This document shows, in pieces, positions 11,907 through 21,003 of a stretch of DNA of 36,665 nucleotides; within the stretch, counting starts at the first letter, position 1; each line of letters opens with the position of its first letter. Below the pieces are notes generated by a model that had not been told where the DNA came from, did not search any database, and was given only the letters and a program-made list of their open reading frames with translations. The DNA is from Pigoraptor chileana (lineage: Eukaryota > Opisthokonta > Filasterea): the NCBI GenBank assembly GCA_943704495.1, contig CALSCR010001249.1, positions 1 through 36,665 of the forward strand, given 5' to 3'. A program made the translations under genes and the position numbers.

Positions 11907-13110
11907 CAAAAGAACCGAGCAACACAACACTGCCATAGGGCTCACCTTGTCAATGTCCTCCCGCTGCTTCTTGATGTTGCGCACAATTTCGAGAATGCGT
12001 CGAGTGTACGCGGCGCGGTTGATGTCTTTGGCCATGCGCTCGTACTCGTCGATCAGCTGCTTCAGAAGATCGTCCTTCGTGCGCGCCTCCTCCGCAAGAG
12101 TCCGCATTTGGTCGCGAAACTCTTTGATTTGCTCCAGTTTGCGACGCGATGCGCCCTGCACAGCACAAAGACAAACAAAAGGGGAAAGGTATCGTGTCGT
12201 CGCAAGAGGTGTGTGGACGTGTGTGGGAGGGATTAGATATTCGCATAAAAGCAGGGCATACTACACTCCTACACACACGCACACACGCACACACAAACAC
12301 ACACGGGAGCGCACCAATCGGTTTGTCTTTGCTTCCTTTGCATCGCGGTATTGCTCAATAAGCGGCAGGCGATGCGACTCCCATTGGGCAGCAAGTTCCC
12401 TCAGACGCGCAGACGCGGCATCGATCATACCCTGTGTGGCGAGAGAGAGAGAGAGAGTGATAGAGAGAAAGAGAGAGAGAGCGTGTGTGTGATGTGACAA
12501 ATTGCATTGCCGTTATTGGGACATTTCGCGACAATCTGTCATACGGATAGCTCACATATTGCACACGTGCGCCTGATGCCACCACACTCAGATGCACACA
12601 CACACTGACGCACACACGTTCAAGAATACACATGCACGCACCTGCAGCTGTGCGATGTTGCGCTGGGCGTCTGGAAGGAGGTCGTATACGCGCTTCTTGA
12701 CGAGATACTCCTCCTCCTTCTTTGAAGTCGAATCGGCACTTGTGGCAAGACTACCCTCCATCTGCGACGACGTAAGCAACACAATAAAAACAGGCACACA
12801 CATACACATACACACACACAAACGCAGATACGAAGCAAAAAAAAGCATTAGCACGATTGATTCAACGAGGAGCGACGCTCTATTCCGGCGCACGCGACAT
12901 CACGCGACGACGTATACAGTGTGCACAAATGTGATGATGGCACCGCGCACCTGTCCAATGCCAGAGGTGTAGCCCCGGATGTCCGTCTCCATGCGCTCGA
13001 CGTCCAAGGAGAGTGCATCCAGTTTGGCCTGGAGCGCCGCAAGCTCAGCCTCGCGCTGACGCTGGAGCTCCTCGAGGGAAATCTGCGTGATGCAGCGTGA
13101 ATATGTACAA

Positions 13111-13160
<50 letters not shown>

Positions 13161-13722
13161 TGTTAGTGCGACAAATGCAAAAATCAATAAACAACAAGCA
13201 TGCGTAATGGTACCATGCACTAGACAATGCACATGGTGGTGGGGACTGCTTCACACTGCCGCTCAACACAGCACACCAAGACAGACCTCGTTCTTCTCGG
13301 GCGCTGCCACCGCAGCCGCCGCCCCCTGTGATGCAGCCGCCGCAAGCGAGGTATCGGCAGTCGTGGCAATCTTCACATCCTGCGTAAACTGGAGCTTCTC
13401 CGCGTGGGCGAAGCGCGATGCCTTGCCATCCAGATGAGCCCGGTCACCTGTCACGTGCGCATGCGCAGAACAGGGTGAGAGGGGAGAGAGACAGATAGAA
13501 AGAGCCGGACATCCTCACGTTGACAAACTCATCAACAGGCGCAAAGACACTGAGCTCACCCGCAAATGACGCAAGCAGTGCGTCAAGACCGTCGCCACCG
13601 CCGGACGACAGACCCTTGCCGCCGAGAGCTCCAGATTGACCATCCGCACCCTTCATTGCGGCCGCACGCAAATGGTCTGCCATGCGGGAGAGAATGCCCT
13701 TGCGCCGCTTGGCACGGTACTC

Positions 13723-13789
<67 letters not shown>

Positions 13790-15550
13790 CAGAGAGACAT
13801 GCATATTCACATTATTAGAATTCGCATGTCCAAGAATGCGCATGCACGATCATGAATTTCACACTCAAATGAGAGTATCTTAAGGGACAAAAATCTCCAG
13901 GCCAATACATAGGAGCACACATTGCCACGGAAAGCATCGCACTGTTTGTGTTGCATAACGAAACACCCACCGCTTCTGATGTTGTGGCATCAAGACCGAG
14001 TCGCGCAAGTTCGTCCTCCCACTCCTTTGCGAGGATGTACTCGAGCTGGTTCTTCTCAATGATGGACGGGGCGACGTCCTGGCGAATTGGCGGCTGCGCG
14101 GTGATGAAGGGAAGGGCATCCCACGCGGCCTTGTCCTCTGATCACGTGCCGTGGTTGATTTTTGTTGTTGTGTATGTTGTTGTTAGTGCTCTTCCATACA
14201 ATAACGCGTGCCACAAATGCAGCCTACACTCTATGCAAGGCGACACGTGCAGTCTGAACACACATACACACACCATCATACAAAACACACCACCACTCAC
14301 ACACACGCACGCACCCTTTGAGACGCGGACCGTGACGTCGCCAACGGCACCCGGGGCCTTGACCCTGTGTGTGCGGATGCGATGGACACCGCGGCACCCC
14401 TGGAAGTGCCACTGGTGCGGCCGTTGCTTCCCGCGCAAAATAACGCCGTTGGGCTTGCACATCGAGAGGGTCCACGACTCGTCCAGCCGGCGCGTGACCT
14501 CCGCCGCGATGGTGCGGTTGAGAACCGCCGCGGGTCCTGATGCAGTTTGATGGTGTGATGTTGATTACGGATCATAGGAATGCGTACACACACGCACGCA
14601 AGCAAAACGCGATTATCAATTTTCGGGTAGATTAAGTCGCATGCATAAGTGATTTATAACAAAAGAATAAAACTGGAGGTATTAATCAGACACGGATTAG
14701 TTGACCATCCCAGCATATATGGAAAGCACAGTGTCACTCCATCGCATCCACATTGCCACGCACCCGTGGGCTCGTCACCGGCATCCGCAGCCTCCCTAGG
14801 GAGCTTCTCGATAAGCCACATAAACAGCTTGCGCGCCTCCGTCTCGCTCGGGTAGAGAAACTGGTGGTATCCAATGTCATTCGAATAGCCAAGTTCCTGC
14901 ATGTGCACAGGGACAATACGATACGATCGAAAAGAATTCCAAGGAACCGTGCCACAGTAAGCAGATGATGTGCACTGGTTTGTGAGTAAAATGTCACATG
15001 ATCTGTACACACTGCCAGCGTGAACAAAGTAAGCATGCATAAAAACGAGACTTGGATGCATTCCGTGTTCCCACCTGACAGGCGGCGGCAAGCGTTGAGC
15101 AAATGCGCACACGGCCGGACATAGCAGTCGGGAGGCGATCTGCGATCTGCCGCGACTCGTCGATGAGCCTCAGACATTTTGACGTCGACTGAACCACAAT
15201 GTCAGTCGTGAAGTCCTTGAGTCCACTTACACCTTCGGGAACAGTGCTGCATTTAATAAATGATGAGAACAGAAACGCAAAGCGTCAGAAGTGACTCAGT
15301 GTGTGCTTCCATACAGGGCGTGGGCGTATATTCTTCATCCATCCGTCCTCAAAGCCAATCCCAGGTTGATTCATAACGCCTCCAAGACAGAACAGTCTGT
15401 CGCACAACTTATTGCAGTCGATGCTCAATATGCAGCCATTGATATATTTGAAACGACCCCGTGCGCATGCACGCAAACAAACACGCGCCATCACACTCAC
15501 CATCCCGCCTGCCGGAGCGTAAGGATGATGATGTTGTCGACCTCTTCCAT
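10827..15550 (-). CDS. CCDC22: CCDC22, Commander/CCC complex subunit
   Basis: Scaffold of the CCC complex (with CCDC93 and COMMD proteins) that works with Retriever and WASH in endosome-to-surface recycling. Exons on the minus strand: 15550-15501, 15246-15075, 14896-14764, 14536-14315, 14137-13971, 13722-13560, 13447-13287, 13082-12951, 12761-12642, 12431-12315, 12155-11946, 11729-11634, 11366-11307, 11012-10827. All phases close, giving 662 aa (human 627). The N terminus is a calponin-homology-like NN domain: MEEVDNIIILTLRQAG, then DFTTDIVVQS and GYHQFLYPSE. A weakly conserved middle contains SRFAHAEKLQFT. The C-terminal half is coiled coil with AYTRRILEIVRNIKKQRE, YAVTDELIFK, DAKKDEACKKAYKYLATLHE and RDLEDKIE, all collinear with the animal protein. 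The short first exon was found from its match to the animal N terminus. The assignment is very strong. Confidence 0.96.
11052..11077. repeat. GTT trinucleotide repeat in CCDC22 intron 13
   Basis: On the sense (minus) strand this is a CAA/AAC repeat followed by ACA-rich sequence about 40 nt before the exon 14 acceptor. The same intron opens with (GT)n at its donor. Confidence 0.8.
11864..11905. repeat. (GT)n microsatellite in CCDC22 intron 11
   Basis: About 21 GT dinucleotides on the plus strand, hence (CA)n in the CCDC22 sense transcript, roughly 40 nt downstream of the exon 11 donor. Confidence 0.95.
13112..13161. repeat. (AT)n-(GT)n compound microsatellite in CCDC22 intron 7
   Basis: About 15 AT units followed by about 9 GT units. 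In the sense transcript this reads (AC)n(AU)n some 30-80 nt upstream of the exon 8 acceptor. Confidence 0.93.
13726..13787. repeat. (CA)31 microsatellite abutting the CCDC22 exon 6 acceptor
   Basis: A 62-bp uninterrupted CA tract. On the CCDC22 sense strand it is (TG)n running directly into the TGCAG acceptor of exon 6 at 13722, in the position normally held by a polypyrimidine tract. Confidence 0.95.
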
Positions 15551-16205
15551 GTTTCACGGATGGCCCACGCGGCACAGCGTTCTAAAATATGATGGGAGGA
15601 AACGCCCGCCGCAACACCTTTGTATACGCTCTGAATAAATCAGTATGGCTTCGTGCCACTTGCAATAGATGCATTCGGCAAATCGCGGGTCACAGGACTG
15701 CCCCCGATGTGATTGTTGTCGGGCTATTTGACACCCCGGATGACTGAATCACAGTCCCAATAAATCTGATCAATAGGAGTCAACGGTACTAATAGTACCT
15801 GATAGTACTATGAGTACCATATGTTGGAGTGTAGCGTACGGGGTGTCATTTGTATCTCCCATATATGGGTTAAGAGGTAAATAATGACTGTATAAGGGCA
15901 TAGAGAGAATGAAGCTATGTTTAGTTACATTGCACCAAATTCCATGGCAACTACCACAGCAGTACTCGGACTGATAGGAGGCTTTGTTGCAGCTGCCGAC
16001 AGAAGAGAGAATATGCATATAACAAAGAGCCACGACAGTGTGCGCTTCTTAGAGTACGAGGGCGATCGTGCATTTTAGGAGGAACGCAACACCGATGCGA
16101 TAACTGCCTCATCTCAGTGAGAGATCGCTTCGCAGTTAGTAGAACAAAGGGTCGCAACTCTACGCAAACGTCGGGGCGGCACGGTCGCGTGCGTACGGCG
16201 TAAAA
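15551..16205. other. Divergent promoter region of CCDC22 and DNAI4
   Basis: The 655 bp between two start codons that point apart. It holds a cluster of GTAC-centred palindromes at 15785-15819 (GGTACTAATAGTACC, then two further AGTAC sites) and an X-box-like sequence at 15938-15951. No coding signal is seen. Confidence 0.55.
15938..15951 (+). promoter_or_regulatory. RFX X-box-like site upstream of the ciliary dynein gene
   Basis: AATTCCATGGCAAC resembles the X-box palindrome GTTGCCATGGCAAC. The right half and central CCATGG are exact and three bases of the left half differ. It lies 255 bp before the DNAI4 ATG. RFX factors control ciliary genes through X-boxes in animals and close unicellular relatives. 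One imperfect match may be chance. Confidence 0.33.
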
Positions 16206-19200
16206 ATGTCGACGCTCAATCCAGGCGACCTGCGGAGGGGATCCGTGACGGCCTCTCGTCGTGGCGGCAGCTCGCGGTTGGTGCAGCTGCGTTGTGTTGC
16301 ATGTGTTGCATGTGCAGACACTGCCGTCAGTGTGCGCTGTGTGGTACTCGCACTCGTGTGTTCATATGCTCTTGGTGTTTGTGTGTTGAATGTGTTTGTG
16401 TATTGATTGACACAATCGCAGCATTGGTGGGCGCACGGGCATGTCTGTCACGGGGTCCGTGTCGCGGTCAATGGCGGGTCGGCAGCATTTGGGACTCAAA
16501 AAGAACGCTGCAATCCCAGAGCAGCAGCGGAGACCAGCAGTTCAGGTAATTGCAAGACTCAAGTGGCACACATGCCCTGTTTCGCGGTTGTGTGTTACTC
16601 TTTGTGCTACCCAAAAAACATACGTTCGTGGTCTGAAAAAGCACTAATGAGTTTCCGTCCACCATCCCACTCAACGCGTATCGAGCGCAGGTCCTTGATG
16701 GCGAAGGCAACGATGTCACACCGCAGAGCCTTCTTCAGCTGAAGCCGGCCATTCTCAAGCAGCATGCGGCGCTGTTTGGGTCTGATAGCGGCCTTGCGAG
16801 CATTGGCGGCACAACCGATACATCATCAAGCATGACTGAGACAAGCGGGACTGATGTCTTCTCATCGGCAGTTGCATTCGGTCGCTCTGTGTTTGGCGGT
16901 TCTGAGGTATGTTGAAACGGGACGCCGCTGTTACTGCAAAGGCACACTGTGACTCTCTGTTACGTCTCTTGCACTTCGATTAATTGGCGGCGCTTATGTA
17001 TCGATCCCATAGTTAGGATCAGGAATGTTGGGGCGATTTCGCCTTGTTTCCCCAACTCAAACCATACAAATTATTCATTGGTTGCAGTACAACGCTGGCG
17101 GATCCGCCATGGAATCACACACCACTTCGGGCACAATCGACGATGATGATCTTGATTCTGGGGATGCATTTGCGGACATGGGCGCGGGTTTGACGGGAGT
17201 GCGAACATCGCACGAAGCGGATGACGAGAAAGAGACGCTTACCGATGCCGATCTCGAAAAGAGCATAACAATCAACGTGTGCGAGACTGAGACCATCTGG
17301 CTTCTCGACATTCCGAGCGTCACTGCGGCCAACGATGCGGAAAATGTTGCTGCAATTAACAAACGCAACGAGACGTATCGCAATTTGCTGAAGATACGAC
17401 CCGGCAACGACCGGTTTGTGGAGCGTGCGATGCAGACATTCAACGCCCCCGTGAAGAACAAGGATGCAATGGCGATGCCTCCGCGGCTGCGGGACGCCGA
17501 CTGCATGGTCACACAATGGGATATACACGACTCGTTTGAGGCGCAAAAGAAGGCTCCATCGACAGATGCGAATGCCGAAGCTGCGTCTGCCACAGCGGCT
17601 ACAAATGGGACTGCTGGAACGCAAACAGCTGCCCCGACGGCTGCGTCGGTTGCGCCAGAGGCCGCACAGGCTGTGCGTGATGCTACGGCACTCGCAGCCT
17701 CACAGATGAGCCTGACGGGCAGCGAGGGCGGATCTGTAAGTCAGTCGCGAAGTGGACGGCACGTGGATCGCTCCATGCGCAGTATGGATCTGGACTCGAC
17801 TTCCACAACGGCAATGTTGAACGAGGCGCTTGGTGGCATTGGCGGACTCGATGCGCTCACGGGACGTGCCAAGGGATCATCGCTGCAGGACGAAACGGTG
17901 CTCAAATCGGATGCACTGCTGTCGTCGCTCCATCTTGTCGAGCGTGTGATCAACCAGAATGCGTACCAGACGCGCCACGCACTCTATCGCGATCTGCCGG
18001 TGCTGCCGCAGGAGGCACTGTATGTGGATGGCGAGGGTGCCGAGGGCGATGGCGACAAGGAGTGGGACGATTCTGACGCCTCCGACGACATGGAGTCTGA
18101 CATTGATCCGGTTGAGGGCGAGCCTACATTCGAAGGCCACGTCGAGGAAGACGGGACTGAGGCGGCGCAGCTTGCCGAGTCTGCGGGACAGGGCGGTGTG
18201 TTGGGTGGCGGGGTGGCGGAAGGACACGTGTCGACTGGCGGATTGGAGCTGCCTGGAATGGAGCTACTGTGGAGCTACCGGTGTTCTCTGACGGAGGGTC
18301 GCAATGTGAGCTGCATTGCGTGGAATAAGCGCAATCCCGACCTCGTTGCCGTTGGATACGGACAGTTCAATTACGCCGAGCAAACGACGGGCCTTGTGTG
18401 CTGCTGGTCGCTGAAGAATCCGGAGGTGTGTGTGTGTTTCTTGTTAGTGGCGTGCGTTTGGGCATATATTGCACCTGTCATTGTGGCAGCGTCAAACATT
18501 GTGTCGGTGCATTCGTGTGGCACCTCACCTTAACAAACAGCTCTTTTGTCTGTGACAACTGTATATATTATTGTTGTTTTGTGGTGATCGTATGGCACCA
18601 ACAGCAATTTAACCAATTCCTCCCTTTCCCACGGAATCATTTTCGTGTTCGTCCCACAACAGTACCCGGAGCGCGTCTACAAGACAGAGTGGGGTGTCAT
18701 GGCCCTGGACTGGAGCGGATCGCACGCCAGCCTTCTTGCCGTTGGACTGTATGACGGTGCCGTCGCAATTTACAACGTGCGCGCGGCGGGCGACAAGCCC
18801 ATCCTCGACAGCAGCGAGACGACAGGCAAGCACTCTGACCCCGTGTGGGAGGTCAAGTGGGTGGAGCGCGAGCGTGTGACGGGCGAGGAACGGGGCGAGC
18901 TCCTCGTGTCCATTTCCACCGACGGTCGCGTGACACAATGGTCGATACGGAAGGGATTTGAATTCTCGGGTGAGTGCTTTTTGTGCCTTTTTCTCTCTCT
19001 CCCTTCCTGGTGCGCATCGTCAGTTTAGGAAGAGAATGGCGCATTAGATCTACGCAATTCGTAAACATCTTTTTACATCTGTTTGCATTTATTTTATTCA
19101 TCTGTTTTACATTTGTTGTTTTGTCCGTCTCATTAACACGGTGCACACATGATTGTATTTAATTATGCGTGTTCTTCTTCTTAAAAACACGCCGTCACTC

Positions 19201-20566
19201 TAACCCTCCACACTCACTTTGCTTCCTCCCCGCGACTCGTTTCACCGCTGCAGACCTCATGAAACTCAAGCGTGTGGGCTCACGCAGCAAGCAGAATGGT
19301 GGCGGCGCAGGCACATCCAACGGCGCAAAGAACGAGGCGTTCATCTCGCGACAGGCCGGGGGTCTCTGCTTTGACTTCTCCCGCAAAGACAGCAACATGT
19401 GAGTTCAACAATTCAACAGTGCCGCGTTCTATTTTCGATATCCTCTTGCTTGAGAGCAAAAAGGCGCCTTGATTCAGCGGTGTTGGCATATTTGGATTCT
19501 CATAACATCTATATCTCTTGCCATGTACCTACAGCTATCTTGCCGGCACAGAGGAAGGAAACATCCACCGGTGCTCGTGCTCGTATAACGAGCAGTACTT
19601 GGAGACATTTTTCGGACATACTGGCCCCGTGTACAAGATTCGGTGGTCGCCTTTCAATCAGCACGCATTCCTCAGTTGCAGGTGCGTGCATGCGTGCACA
19701 GTGTTGCAGACAGACGCCTAAAGTGTCTTATCACCTCACCTGCTGTACATACTCTTGGTTGCCTCTGCGAGTCAAGCGTCACTCCTCACTCATTTGTTTT
19801 GTTTTCCCACTGCCCACTAATAGTGCCGATTGGAGTGTCAAGCTGTGGCACCAGGAGCGCGAGGAGCCCGTCATGTCCTTCCAGTCATCGACGGTGAGCA
19901 CCGAACCCCTTTTGTGCAGTTGCGGACATGCCATGTTCGACCATGTGCCCTGTGTAACAATGTGCACGTGAAAGCGCTGACCATACATAATGTTCTGTTA
20001 TGGAGACGTGTGTCTTACAACGACACCACGTCATTGTCGTTGCGTATTTGCTCAAATCGTTTGTGTTTCACTTTTTTATCCTCGCGATCCAATTGGCAGA
20101 ACCCCGTTGGTGATATTGCGTGGTCGCCGCGCAATGCAAGCGTGTTTGCGAGTGTCTGCGAAAATCTCCTGGAAATTTGGGACCTCTCTTCAAATACGTG
20201 AGTTCATTTTCTCTCTGTGCCTTTTTCTGCAACGCCACAAACGCACATTGGAATGCATTGCATTTGCCCATTCTTAACATATTGCCTGACATTAACCACT
20301 TTGATTTCCACCACCGCTCTTCAATGCGCGCGCGCACACACATACACTCCCCTGACAGTCTTGATCCGATCATCTCCCACAAGGCGATTGAATCGAAGCT
20401 GTCGTGCGTGTCCTTTGCGCTTAATTCCGAGGCCCTCCTCACCGGCGACAGCAGCGGGGCAGTCACTGTGTACCGCCTTGTGCGCATGCCGGACGTCGAC
20501 AGCCAGTCTAAGGACGAGCAGGCCGACGTACTTGACAAGATCATGACACCCGCCGCCGTGGAATAA
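16206..20566 (+). CDS. DNAI4: Axonemal dynein intermediate chain DNAI4 (WDR78)
   Basis: WD-repeat intermediate chain of the inner-arm I1/f dynein (DNAI4, formerly WDR78) in motile cilia. Exons: 16206-16276, 16422-16545, 16691-16906, 17088-18425, 18663-18969, 19254-19398, 19535-19681, 19824-19893, 20100-20197, 20359-20566. The phases close to 907 aa (human about 848). The N-terminal third is Ser/Gly-rich and holds VLDGEGNDVTPQSL, followed by the family signatures ETETIWLLDIPSV and GNDRFVERAMQTFN. An acidic low-complexity insert precedes the beta-propeller, which begins near residue 545 (VSCIAWNKRNPDLVAVGYGQ) and continues with GLYDGAVAIYNVRA, GELLVSISTDGRVTQWSIRK, FFGHTGPVYKIRWSPF and DWSVKLW. 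The exon 1 donor (CG|GTTGGT) is chosen by phase and is the least certain junction. Its presence implies a motile cilium in some life stage. Confidence 0.95.
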
Positions 20567-21003
20567 TTGCACCACTGCGTGCGTGTGATCTTGTGACCAG
20601 TGCGGCGCACTCTTTTGTTTTTTTTATTCTGCGCCGTATGCCTCGTTGCGTGCCTTGTATCTTTCCGTCTGTTTCGGTTGTGTTTGTGTGTTTGTGTGTG
20701 TGTGTTTGTGGCCTGTATTGCTGTGCAATGTGGGCCAATGGTCTCGTCGCGTTCGTTCCAATTGCGTTTTTGTAAGATTAAAACTCCCAACGACAAAGTG
20801 CGCCAGTTGTCGCATGATTGTTGCAGACCAATGGTCGATCAGTGCAACATGCAGACATTACATTGCGTATAAGATATTGGACAGCCCGTCGCCAGCAAAT
20901 ACAAAAATACAAAGCAAACACACAAGGGAAAACTTTCATTTAATTAAAAATCGGTATTAGACAATCCCCTCAAGAATCAAAACGCAAAAGCAACAGCGTC
21001 CCT
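20567..21003. other. Convergent 3' intergenic region of DNAI4 and ZFYVE19-like gene
   Basis: 437 bp with T/G-rich sequence after the DNAI4 stop and A-rich sequence before the ZFYVE19-like stop. No gene or repeat beyond short TG runs near 20680-20706. Confidence 0.55.
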
